A stretch of DNA of 7,254 bases from an uncultured Eubacterium sp. (GTDB lineage: Bacteria; Bacillota; Clostridia; Peptostreptococcales; Anaerovoracaceae). A program made the position numbers and the translations under genes. Below the pieces are notes generated by a model. The model had not been told where the DNA came from and ran no database searches. It saw only the letters and a list, made by a program, of their open reading frames with translations. Shown one piece after another: positions 1 through 6,739 of this stretch. The DNA lies in contig CANBFZ010000084.1 of NCBI GenBank assembly GCA_947367725.1, positions 1 through 7,254 on the forward strand, given 5' to 3'. Positions within the stretch are counted from its first letter, which is position 1, and every line of letters begins with the position of its first letter.

Positions 1-690
1 AGAGCTGGTCTGTTTGAGCAGGCCAATGGCGGAACGCTTTTATTGGATGAAATCAACTCTATGCCGTATGATTTGCAGAGCAAACTGCTGCGAGTGCTGC
101 AGGAGGACTATATCAGACGGGTAGGCGGCAGTAAGGATATTCCCATTGACGTGCGGATTATTGCCACGGTCAATGAACCGCCGGAAAAGCTCATAGAAGA
201 AGGAAAGCTGCGAAGGGATCTCTACTACCGGCTGAATGTGGTGAATATTTCAATCCCGCCGCTGCGCAGCCGTTTAGATGATATTCCGGTATTGACAGAA
301 CGATTGTTAGAAAAGCACAACGAGCGGTTTGGAAAAGAGGTCTGGATGGTGTCGGAGCATGCACTGCAACGACTTTGCGAGTATGACTTTCCGGGGAATG
401 TTCGGGAGCTGGAAAATATTATTATGCAGTCGGTGGCTATGGCCGACAGGGAACATGTCTTGACGGAGAAACTGCTGCAGATGCCGATGCAGGTAGACGC
501 CATCGGGGCAGACGTAGAAAAGTGGGATCGCAAAGGGCCATTAGATCAGTATCTGGAAAATCTGGAGAAGGAGATTATTCGAGAAGTCATGATCACCGAA
601 GGCGGAAATATTTCAAAGACGGCAGAAGCCCTTCATATTAAAAGGCAGACCCTACAGCATAAATTGAAAAAATATGGCATCAAAGGGTGA
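1..690 (+). CDS. sigma-54-dependent transcriptional activator (RocR-like enhancer-binding protein), C-terminal part
   Basis: Partial gene: the reading frame is open from base 1, so the start and the N-terminal sensory domain lie outside the window; 229 residues are visible. The protein would activate sigma-54 RNA polymerase by ATP hydrolysis. Visible landmarks in this fragment: Walker B GTLLLDEI (residues 11-18, acidic pair D16/E17), the RRVGGSKDIPIDVRIIATVN stretch ending in sensor I (about 39-58), the arginine-finger region LRRDLYYRLNV (70-80), the sensor II motif FPGNVRELEN (130-139), and a C-terminal Fis-type helix-turn-helix GGNISKTAEALHIKRQTLQH (201-220). The GAFTGA loop and Walker A would be upstream. 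The wording of the AAA+ core is closest to RocR/BkdR-type activators of amino-acid catabolism. A sigma-54 promoter and paired palindromes lie just downstream, so this is very probably the regulator of the ornithine operon; that link and the inducer are inferred. An internal TTG at 43 is not the real start. Confidence 0.95.
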   Translation, partial: RAGLFEQANGGTLLLDEINSMPYDLQSKLLRVLQEDYIRRVGGSKDIPIDVRIIATVNEPPEKLIEEGKLRRDLYYRLNVVNISIPPLRSRLDDIPVLTERLLEKHNERFGKEVWMVSEHALQRLCEYDFPGNVRELENIIMQSVAMADREHVLTEKLLQMPMQVDAIGADVEKWDRKGPLDQYLENLEKEIIREVMITEGGNISKTAEALHIKRQTLQHKLKKYGIKG

Positions 691-705
691 ATGATGACAC
701 TAAAA

Positions 706-744
706 TGCAAATATTTTTGCACCATATATGCAAAAATATTTGCA
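706..744. promoter_or_regulatory. probable activator binding sites (twin palindromes, upstream activating sequence)
   Basis: Two 16-base sites, 706-721 (TGCAAATATTTTTGCA) and 729-744 (TGCAAAAATATTTGCA), are exact reverse complements of each other. Each has perfect palindromic arms TGCAAA-N4-TTTGCA. Their centres are 23 bases apart, about two helical turns, so two dimers would sit on nearly the same DNA face. They lie about 160-185 bases upstream of the -24 element of the sigma-54 promoter. That is the usual layout for enhancer-binding protein sites. Binding by the adjacent activator is inferred. In RNA the pair could also fold into a 16-base-pair stem with a 7-base loop at the end of the activator transcript. 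Confidence 0.75.
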
Positions 745-752
745 CAATGATG

Positions 753-792
753 TGCGCCGCATTGCATGTGCGGTGCATTTTTTTATTTTTTT
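753..792 (+). terminator. rho-independent terminator of the activator gene
   Basis: A 9-base-pair stem is formed by 753-761 (TGCGCCGCA) and 769-777 (TGCGGTGCA), with one G-U pair and a 7-base loop. It is followed at once by seven T, one A and seven T (778-792). It starts about 60 bases after the activator stop codon, so it separates the activator transcript from the ornithine operon. The candidate activator sites lie between the stop codon and this terminator. Confidence 0.8.
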
Positions 793-890
793 AGGGTGAT
801 TTCGCAGATTTTGCGCAGAATAATAGCGAAAAGTCAGGTGTTTTTCTGTAATTTACGCAAAAAAATGTATCATGTATACAATGAAACGGT

Positions 891-906
891 TGGCACAGAA
901 GTTGCT
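891..906 (+). promoter_or_regulatory. sigma-54 (-24/-12) promoter of the ornithine operon
   Basis: TGGCACAGAAGTTGCT matches the sigma-54 consensus TGGCAC-N5-TTGCW at every defined position, with the GG (892-893) and GC (904-905) in the correct spacing. The start of transcription would fall near 916-918, leaving a leader of about 80 bases before ord. The neighbouring gene encodes a sigma-54 activator and paired palindromes lie upstream, which strongly supports the call. Confidence 0.93.
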
Positions 907-922
907 TTATATATTAGCAGCA

Positions 923-946
923 CGTGGAGGTGTGTTACAATCCACG
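923..946 (+). other. leader hairpin near the 5' end of the operon mRNA
   Basis: CGTGGA (923-928) and TCCACG (941-946) are perfect inverted arms around a 12-base loop. The hairpin would begin about 6 bases after the predicted transcription start. There is no following T run, so it is not a terminator. It could protect the mRNA 5' end or be incidental. Confidence 0.4.
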
Positions 947-998
947 GTATAAGTTTAGTTCACATTTTAAATGATTGATTAAAAGGAGAGAAAAGCAA

Positions 999-2060
999 AT
1001 GAAAAATGTAAAGGTTATCCTTTGGGGACTCGGCGCTATGGGCGGCGGAATCGGTAAAATGCTGGTAAAGAAGCAGGGTGTTGACATTGTCGGCGCAATC
1101 GACATCGGCGCAAAGCTTGGCAAGAGCCTGTATGAAGTTGTACCAGGCATTGAAAGAGGTGACAGAGAAGATGTCATCGTAGGAACTGCAGATGAAGTCA
1201 TCAAACCAGGTGCTGCTGATATTGTAGTTGTTTGCACAGACTCTTTCACTGCAAAAGTATACGACAAGCTGGTAAAGGTTATGGAAAATGGCATGAACGT
1301 CATCACTTCCGCTGAAGAAATGGCTTATCCGCAGGCACAGGAACCAGAACTGGCAAAGAAGCTGGATGAAATCGCAAAGAAGAACGGCGTAACAGTACTG
1401 GGAACTGGTATCAACCCGGGCCTGATCATGGACCTTCTGGTAATTCTGTGGACTGGCGCATGTGAATCTGTAGATCACATCGTTTCCAGAAGAGTGAACA
1501 GCTTATCTCCGTTTGGTCCTGCTGTAATGGAAGAACAGGGCATCGGCGTAGAAGTTGAAGATTTCAACAAGAGAAAAGCAGATGGCACAATGGCAGGTCA
1601 CGTAGGATTTGCAGAATCCGTTGGCATGATCTGCGATGCACTGGGCTGGAACTTAGAAAAATTTGAGCAGGATATGGAACCAATCGTAACAGATGTGGAC
1701 AGAAAATCTCCTTATGGATTTGCAGCAGCAGGTCAGGTTGCAGGTGTTGCAATGAAGGGCTGGGGAACTGTTGACGGTGAAGTAAAAATCGAAATGGATC
1801 ACCCGCAGCAGATCGAGCCTGAACAGGTTGGTGTATTCACTGGTGACTATGTAGAAATCAAGGGAAATCCTCCTGTAAACATGGCAAATACACCGGAAAT
1901 CGAAGGTGGTATCGGAACCATGGCTATGATCATGAACTGCATTCCGCACGTGATCAACGCAAGACCTGGTCTGAAGACTATGATCGACATCCCTGTACCG
2001 CACGCAATCATGGGCGACATGAGAAATATGATCGAAGAGGATTGCAAACTGGTAAAATAG
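999..2060 (+). CDS. ord: 2,4-diaminopentanoate dehydrogenase
   Basis: This NAD(P)-dependent cytoplasmic enzyme oxidatively deaminates 2,4-diaminopentanoate, the aminomutase product, to 2-amino-4-ketopentanoate, releasing ammonia. The 353-residue protein begins with a Rossmann fold: GLGAMGGGIG (10-19) contains the GxGxxG dinucleotide-binding signature. A dihydrodipicolinate-reductase-like arrangement follows, with DIVVVCTDSF (74-83), GMNVITSAEEM (98-108) and GTGINPG (135-141). The ATG at 999 is chosen because GGAGAG (985-990) lies 8 bases upstream; an in-frame TTG at 975 would lack a ribosome binding site and add eight lysine/arginine-rich residues. It is the first gene after the sigma-54 promoter and is followed by a 186-base gap before ortA, the only long gap in the operon. 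Length and neighbours fit the family. Confidence 0.95.
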   Translation: MKNVKVILWGLGAMGGGIGKMLVKKQGVDIVGAIDIGAKLGKSLYEVVPGIERGDREDVIVGTADEVIKPGAADIVVVCTDSFTAKVYDKLVKVMENGMNVITSAEEMAYPQAQEPELAKKLDEIAKKNGVTVLGTGINPGLIMDLLVILWTGACESVDHIVSRRVNSLSPFGPAVMEEQGIGVEVEDFNKRKADGTMAGHVGFAESVGMICDALGWNLEKFEQDMEPIVTDVDRKSPYGFAAAGQVAGVAMKGWGTVDGEVKIEMDHPQQIEPEQVGVFTGDYVEIKGNPPVNMANTPEIEGGIGTMAMIMNCIPHVINARPGLKTMIDIPVPHAIMGDMRNMIEEDCKLVK

Positions 2061-2073
2061 TGAAAGAATTGTC

Positions 2074-2172
2074 TTTTTGCCCACAGCGTTGTTCGCTTCC
2101 TCCTCTCAGTACGCATGTACACGGAAGTACACGCCGTGCTTCGATGACTTGCTGCCTCGCTGTGGACAAAAA
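2074..2172 (+). repeat. 99-base element bounded by 15-base inverted repeats, between ord and ortA
   Basis: TTTTTGCCCACAGCG (2074-2088) and CGCTGTGGACAAAAA (2158-2172) are inverted copies, 14 of 15 positions pairing. Between them lies a smaller hairpin with arms TGTAC (2116-2120) and GTACA (2127-2131) and loop ACGGAA, extendable by GC pairs outside; an alternative 5-base-pair stem CACGG/CCGTG (2120-2124 with 2134-2138) overlaps it. No credible reading frame or ribosome binding site is present. It may be a palindromic intergenic repeat (MITE-like) or a structured RNA segment that tunes expression of ortA onward relative to ord. The pairing is seen; the role is unknown. Confidence 0.6.
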
Positions 2173-2179
2173 ATCCGGC

Positions 2180-2217
2180 GTCTTTCTTAACGCTTTGCTA
2201 AAAAAGCGCAGAGAGAC
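2180..2217 (+). other. second stem-loop in the ord-ortA gap
   Basis: Outer arms GTCTTTC (2180-2186) and GAGAGAC (2211-2217) pair with one G-U. Inner arms CGCTTT (2191-2196) and AAAGCG (2203-2208) pair perfectly around a 6-base loop. It ends 14 bases before the ortA Shine-Dalgarno. No T run follows, so intrinsic termination is unlikely; it could mark an mRNA processing point or protect the 5' end of a processed ortA-oraE message. Confidence 0.5.
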
Positions 2218-2246
2218 ATATTTCATAATGTAGGAGATGATATAGA

Positions 2247-2546
2247 ATGGTTAAAAAAGGATCCTGGGTACGCATTCATTCTGTTGTACTCAAAGCAGAA
2301 GAAAGAACTGCTAAGATTCCTGAAGATACACAGAAGTGCGACTTGCAGATGTGGACGAAGGGCACGCTGCAGGAAGATGCAGAAATCGGTGATGTAGTAA
2401 CAGTAAAGACTGCATCGGGTCGTATGGAACAGGGTACGCTGATCGAAGCGAATCCATATTACACACATAGCTACGGCAAATTTGTCCCAGAAATCATTGA
2501 GATTGACAAACAGCTGAGAGAAATCATGTTTGGAGGTGACAAATAA
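2247..2546 (+). CDS. ortA: 2-amino-4-ketopentanoate thiolase, alpha (small) subunit
   Basis: Small subunit of the two-part thiolase that cleaves 2-amino-4-ketopentanoate with CoA into acetyl-CoA and alanine. The 99-residue protein starts MVKKGSWVRI, with beta-rich segments such as WTKGTLQEDAEIGDVVTVKT (36-55) and then GRMEQGTLIEANPYYTHSYG (58-77); no catalytic motif is obvious, and in this family the PLP site is in the partner subunit. AGGAG at 2232-2236 lies 10 bases before the ATG. The stop overlaps the ortB start by one base (TAATG), so the two subunits are probably translationally coupled and made in equal amounts. Identification rests on size, sequence character and its fixed place before ortB. 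Confidence 0.92.
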   Translation: MVKKGSWVRIHSVVLKAEERTAKIPEDTQKCDLQMWTKGTLQEDAEIGDVVTVKTASGRMEQGTLIEANPYYTHSYGKFVPEIIEIDKQLREIMFGGDK

Positions 2547-3961
2547 TGACACTGGCAAAAGATTATGATTCCGTTATGGGAAGATCCAATGAGATTCAGA
2601 GAAAAGCGCTGGGTCTTGACTACACTGAATTTGAATCCGGCTCTGTAGCCTTTGACTATGAAGCACTGATGAAGTCTACCGGTTATACGCTGGAAGAAGT
2701 GGCTAAGATTCAGGCAAGAACTGCAGTGGGAAACACCCCGCTGATCGAGCTGAGAAATCTCACTGAACTGGCAAGAAAATATGCAAAACCGGGTTACGGT
2801 GCAAGAATCTTTGCAAAGGATGAAGCAGCAAACGCTTCCGGTTCTTTTAAAGCAAGAAGAGCAGCATGTGCCGTTGCACACGCGAAGAAATTAGGCTATA
2901 AGGGTGTAATCGCAGCAACCTCCGGCAATTACGGTGCAGCGGTTGCTTCTCAGGCAGCAATGCAGGGTATGGAATGCATCATCGTGCAGGAATGTTACGA
3001 CTCCAAGGGCATTGGACAGCCTGAAATTGTTGAAAAAGCAAGAAAGTGCGAAGCCTATGGCGCAGAAGTCATTCAGCTGACTGTAGGACCAGAATTATTC
3101 TACACATTCCTTTCTGTTTTGGAAGATACAGGTTACTTTAATGCATCCCTGTATTCTCCGTTTGGAATTGCAGGTGTAGAAACACTGGGCTATGAAATTG
3201 CAATGCAGTGTCGTGAATTGGTTGGCAAAGATCCGGATATGGTAGTCTGCACTAACGCAGGCGGCGGCATGATGACTGGAACTGCAAGAGGGCTTTTGAA
3301 AGCTGGCGCCATTGACACAGAAATGGTTTCCGCTTCTATCGATCTGACCGGTCTTCACATGGCTTCTGACGAACAGTTCAATAAAAAATCCTGTACCACA
3401 GGACACACTGGTTTCGGCGTGCCTTATGCGACAGATCCAGATCACTCTGATGTACCAAGAAGTGCGGCTAGACCGCTTCGTTACATGGATCGCTACGTTA
3501 CTGTCACCCAGGGTGAAGTTATGTATATGACAGAAGCACTGGCAAATCTTGAGGGAATCGAAAGAGGTCCTGCAGGAAATACTGCACTGGCGGCAGCATT
3601 TTCTCTGGCACAGGAATTACCAGAAGATGCAGTGCTGGTCATCAGTGAAACGGAGTACACAGGCGCAGGCAAGCATATCCAGCCACAGCTGGCGTTTGCA
3701 AGAGAGAACGGAATTGAAATCAAATTCGGAAATCCGCAGGAAGAAGACCAGCCGGGCGTAAACATTGTCCTGCCAAAGGATCCAGGCTTTGTAAAACACA
3801 AAGAAGCGGACATTACGCGCTTTAGAAAGTCCTTGATTAAAAAGGCTGTAAAGAAAGCAGGCGTAGAAAAGCTGACAGACGAAGACATCCAGTTCTTAGT
3901 CGCAGAAACCAAAACCGATACAGATTTTGTAATGGCAGCGTTGGCTGAACTGGGTTATTAA
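2546..3961 (+). CDS. ortB: 2-amino-4-ketopentanoate thiolase, beta (PLP) subunit
   Basis: Catalytic PLP-binding subunit of the thiolase that makes acetyl-CoA and alanine from 2-amino-4-ketopentanoate plus CoA. The 471-residue protein has a fold-type II (threonine-synthase-like) core: NASGSFKARRA (96-106) with the probable PLP lysine K102, TSGNYG (125-130) for the substrate/cofactor loop, and the glycine-rich phosphate cup NAGGG (237-241). GPAGNTALAA (341-350) is a further conserved-looking stretch. Despite the name it is unrelated to classical cysteine thiolases. GGAGGTGA (2532-2539), inside the end of ortA, is the ribosome binding site, 6 bases before the ATG. The next gene, oraS, starts 28 bases after the stop. 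No truncation or frameshift is seen. Confidence 0.95.
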   Translation: MTLAKDYDSVMGRSNEIQRKALGLDYTEFESGSVAFDYEALMKSTGYTLEEVAKIQARTAVGNTPLIELRNLTELARKYAKPGYGARIFAKDEAANASGSFKARRAACAVAHAKKLGYKGVIAATSGNYGAAVASQAAMQGMECIIVQECYDSKGIGQPEIVEKARKCEAYGAEVIQLTVGPELFYTFLSVLEDTGYFNASLYSPFGIAGVETLGYEIAMQCRELVGKDPDMVVCTNAGGGMMTGTARGLLKAGAIDTEMVSASIDLTGLHMASDEQFNKKSCTTGHTGFGVPYATDPDHSDVPRSAARPLRYMDRYVTVTQGEVMYMTEALANLEGIERGPAGNTALAAAFSLAQELPEDAVLVISETEYTGAGKHIQPQLAFARENGIEIKFGNPQEEDQPGVNIVLPKDPGFVKHKEADITRFRKSLIKKAVKKAGVEKLTDEDIQFLVAETKTDTDFVMAALAELGY

Positions 3962-3989
3962 TATCTTTAGCATAAAAGGAGAAAATAGA

Positions 3990-4352
3990 ATGAAAAGAGC
4001 AGACGATTTCGAACAGAGAAGAAAGCATATCGCAAATCTTTCTGACGAAGAACTTTATAACAAATTCTGGGAACTGACTGCCCAGGTTGTTGACCCGCTT
4101 CTTGAACTGGGAAGAAAAAACACGACCCCTTCCGTTGAGAGAGCTGTTTTACTGAGAATGGGCGTTTCCTCTCTGGATACGCAGAAAATCGTAGAAGGCT
4201 GTATGGATAGAGGTCTGATGGGACACGGTACTGGTCACGTCGTTTATAAAATTTCTAAAGACAAAGGCATCTCTATCAGAGAAGCAAGCGAAAAGCTGGC
4301 TGCTGGTGAATACTGGGATGATGCAGTCGCACTGTTCAAGGAGGGTAAATAA
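3990..4352 (+). CDS. oraS: D-ornithine 4,5-aminomutase, S (small) subunit
   Basis: Small subunit of the adenosylcobalamin- and PLP-dependent aminomutase that moves the terminal amino group of D-ornithine from C5 to C4, giving 2,4-diaminopentanoate. At 120 residues it matches the about 121-residue size known for the family. It is largely helical and charged at the N-terminus. Recognisable stretches are TTPSVERAVLLRMGVSSL (45-62) and GHGTGHVVYKISKDKGI (78-94). AAGGAG (3976-3981) lies 8 bases before the ATG. It ends two bases before oraE, and the oraE ribosome binding site lies inside the oraS 3' end, fitting equimolar synthesis of the two partners. Confidence 0.95.
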   Translation: MKRADDFEQRRKHIANLSDEELYNKFWELTAQVVDPLLELGRKNTTPSVERAVLLRMGVSSLDTQKIVEGCMDRGLMGHGTGHVVYKISKDKGISIREASEKLAAGEYWDDAVALFKEGK

Positions 4353-4354
4353 AG

Positions 4355-6571
4355 ATGGCAGACATGATTTTAAAACACAATGAAAAATTAGATGTTAGAA
4401 ACATCTTAAAAGACCTCGATCAGTATGAACCGAGAAGAAGAGGTTGGGTATGGAGAAAACCTGCACCAGGACTTAAGATGGGGCCTTTTGAATACAAAGA
4501 TTGTTCCGAACCTCTGAAGAACGGTGTTGGCCTGCCGCCAGCAAAGTACTTCGAAAACATTGACCCGCAGCCGCTGCCTGTAATCACAACAGAAATCGCT
4601 TCCGGTAGATTTGAAGATGATATTAGAAGAATGAGAATGGCTGCATGGCATGGCGCTGACCATATCATGGTTATTAGACATATGGGTCAGTCCCACATCG
4701 ACGGTCTGATGGAAGGTACACCACAGGGAATCGGCGGTATTCCTGTTACGCGTAAGCAGGTTAGAGCACAGAGAAAAGCACTGGACATCATCGAAGATGA
4801 AGTTGGCCGTCCAATCAACTATCACTCCTATGTTTCCGGCGTAGCTGGTCCGGACGTAGCGGTAATGTTTGCTGAAGAAGGGATCAACGGCGCACACCAG
4901 GATCCGCAGTACAACGTACTTTACAGAGATATTAACTGCGTAAGATCTTTCGTAGACGCTTGCGAATCCAAGAAGATTCTGGCATGGGCTGACATTTTGC
5001 AGATCGACGGTGCACACAATGCAAACGCAACGGCAAGAGAAGCATGGAAAGTAATGCCTGAACTGATTGTACAGCATGCGATCAACTCCCTGTTCTCTGA
5101 AAAAGTTGGTATCAAACCAGAAAATATTGCATTATCCACAGTACCTCCAACTGCGACACCTGCACCATGTATGTACCTTGACTTACCATATGCAGTAGCA
5201 CTGAGAGATTTCTGCGGCAGATATAAGATGAGAGCACAGCAGAACACCAAATACATCTGCTCCTCCGTTCGTGAAGCTACTGTTACACACGTAATGAATA
5301 TGTTCATTTCCAAGCTGACCAGTGCTGACATTCAGTCCACCATTACACCGGACGAAGGTAGAAACGTGCCTTGGCATATCTACAACATGGAAGCTTGCGA
5401 CAACGCAAAACAGGCGTTGATCGGTATGGACGGTTTAATGGATCTGGTAGAACTGAAGAAAGACGGTCCGCTGCGTGAAATGGCGCGTGATCTGAAAGAA
5501 AGAGCAGTTCTGTTCATGGAAGAAATCATCGAAGTTGGCGGTTACTTCCAGGCTGTACAGGAAGGTTTCTTCGTTGACTCCGCAAAATATCCGGAAAGAA
5601 ACGGCGACGGTATCGCTCGTAAGATTGAAGGCGGCGTAGGCTATGGCTATATCTTCGAAAGAGAAGAAGATTACATGGCGCCTGTAACTGCACACTTCGG
5701 TTACAACAACGTAGAACAGTACGGTGGAAATCCTGAAGATCCTGCAGCACTCATCGGTGGCTGTACTTTCGAAGACAGAAGCAAGATCGTATATATTGAC
5801 GAGCTGGATGAAGAAGACTGCGTAGATCGCAGATTAGAAAAGGTTGCAAAATACCTGGATGGCGAAGCAATCAAGCCTGAAATGGAATGGTGCGGAGACG
5901 GTGTCGTTCTGATGACGATGATGATCCCTGCAAATGCAAGAACTGCAGAAGCTGCAGCGCTGGAAATCGGACGCAAACTGGGTCTGGAAAATCCTGAAGT
6001 TACTTCCAAGGAAGTGATGCAGGAAGCGGAAGGTACCAGAATCGAAATGAAGGGTAAGGTTACCTTCGATGTAGATCCGTCTGCACTGGAGATTCCACCT
6101 GAACCACATCATTTAGATGACGCTACTTTGTACAACGAATTTGAAAACCATCCGATGGTAGTTGTTTGTGGTACAGTTGGCGAAGATGAACACTCTGTAG
6201 GTCTTCGTGAAATCATCAATATCAAACATGGCGGTATTGAAAAATGGGGCATCAAAGTAAATTATCTGGGCACTTCTGTTCCAGTAGAAAAGTTAGTTGA
6301 TGCTGCAGTAGAGCTGAATGCAAACGCAATTTTGGCTTCCACCATTATTTCTCACGACAATATTCACTACAAGAATATGAAGAGAATCAATGACCTGGCT
6401 GTTGAAAAGGGCATCAGAGATAAGGTGATCATCGCTGCCGGCGGTACACAGGTTATTCCTGATGATGCTGTAAAAACAGGAATTGATGCTGGATTCGGCA
6501 GAGATTCCCATGGTATCGATGTAGCTACTTTCTTATGCGAAGAAGCAAAGAGAAGAAGAGGCGAACTGTAA
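4355..6571 (+). CDS. oraE: D-ornithine 4,5-aminomutase, E (large, B12/PLP) subunit
   Basis: Catalytic subunit of D-ornithine 4,5-aminomutase, using adenosylcobalamin to start radical chemistry and PLP to carry the migrating amino group. The 738-residue protein has an N-terminal TIM-barrel-type portion (roughly 80-400) and a C-terminal cobalamin-binding Rossmann domain (about 595-738). DEHSVG (611-616) is the DxHxxG motif with H613 as the probable lower cobalt ligand. K624 in NIKHGG is the probable PLP lysine. The 11-residue spacing equals that of His618/Lys629 described for the C. sticklandii enzyme, so both cofactor sites appear intact. GTSVP (639-643) and AAGGTQ (694-699) are typical of the B12 domain. 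AAGGAGGG (4338-4345) lies 9 bases upstream of the ATG. It is the last gene before a strong terminator. Confidence 0.97.
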   Translation: MADMILKHNEKLDVRNILKDLDQYEPRRRGWVWRKPAPGLKMGPFEYKDCSEPLKNGVGLPPAKYFENIDPQPLPVITTEIASGRFEDDIRRMRMAAWHGADHIMVIRHMGQSHIDGLMEGTPQGIGGIPVTRKQVRAQRKALDIIEDEVGRPINYHSYVSGVAGPDVAVMFAEEGINGAHQDPQYNVLYRDINCVRSFVDACESKKILAWADILQIDGAHNANATAREAWKVMPELIVQHAINSLFSEKVGIKPENIALSTVPPTATPAPCMYLDLPYAVALRDFCGRYKMRAQQNTKYICSSVREATVTHVMNMFISKLTSADIQSTITPDEGRNVPWHIYNMEACDNAKQALIGMDGLMDLVELKKDGPLREMARDLKERAVLFMEEIIEVGGYFQAVQEGFFVDSAKYPERNGDGIARKIEGGVGYGYIFEREEDYMAPVTAHFGYNNVEQYGGNPEDPAALIGGCTFEDRSKIVYIDELDEEDCVDRRLEKVAKYLDGEAIKPEMEWCGDGVVLMTMMIPANARTAEAAALEIGRKLGLENPEVTSKEVMQEAEGTRIEMKGKVTFDVDPSALEIPPEPHHLDDATLYNEFENHPMVVVCGTVGEDEHSVGLREIINIKHGGIEKWGIKVNYLGTSVPVEKLVDAAVELNANAILASTIISHDNIHYKNMKRINDLAVEKGIRDKVIIAAGGTQVIPDDAVKTGIDAGFGRDSHGIDVATFLCEEAKRRRGEL

Positions 6572-6583
6572 AAACTATCTAGC

Positions 6584-6611
6584 GGGGCGGGCGGATGCCC
6601 GCCCCTGTTTT
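6584..6611 (+). terminator. rho-independent terminator of the ornithine operon
   Basis: GGGGCGGGC (6584-6592) and GCCCGCCCC (6597-6605) form a perfect 9-base-pair, all-G/C stem with a 4-base loop GGAT, followed by TGTTTT. It begins 12 bases after the oraE stop codon. It should end the operon transcript efficiently. Confidence 0.93.
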
Positions 6612-6739
6612 GTAAGTGGCGGCAGGCATCTGTGTGATTAGGAGGGGATTTCCTACTGTTCCTCTTTTCGAACAAGAATCTCTTGCGTCGCTCCTATTGG
6701 GGATGAAAGGAAATAATTATAAAAAAAGTAAAAAAATGG
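6612..6739. other. intergenic stretch without a recognised gene
   Basis: No frame on either strand looks like a real gene here. Only small inverted arms are visible: TAGGA/TCCTA around 6650 and CAAGA-ATC-TCTTG around 6674-6686, the latter flanked by CGA/TCG. Neither is followed by a T run. The segment is less AT-rich than the DNA after it, so it could be a dispersed intergenic repeat, but one copy gives no proof. Confidence 0.3.

Noticed and set aside
800..831. TTTCGC/GCGAAA inverted arms and a CGCAGA direct repeat 11 bases apart between the activator sites and the promoter
   Set aside because: Only 6-base units with a 20-base loop; could be chance in this DNA and no factor is suggested.
766..978. 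70-residue plus-strand frame between the activator and ord
   Set aside because: It overlaps the terminator and the sigma-54 promoter, has no ribosome binding site and encodes a low-complexity start; not a gene.
906..998. Cobalamin or other riboswitch in the ord leader
   Set aside because: The leader is only about 80 bases and shows just one small hairpin, far too short for a B12 riboswitch.
2195..2229. Separate sigma-70 promoter for ortA in the gap
   Set aside because: TTGCTA (2195-2200) has only a poor -10 at 17 bases, and CATAAT is 23 bases away; no convincing pair.
2042..2233. 63-residue plus-strand frame across the ord end and the structured gap
   Set aside because: No Shine-Dalgarno, overlaps ord and the inverted-repeat element, composition unlike a protein.
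4406..5077. 223-residue antisense frame inside oraE
   Set aside because: A shadow of the clearly coding oraE frame; cysteine- and serine-rich, with no credible start signals.
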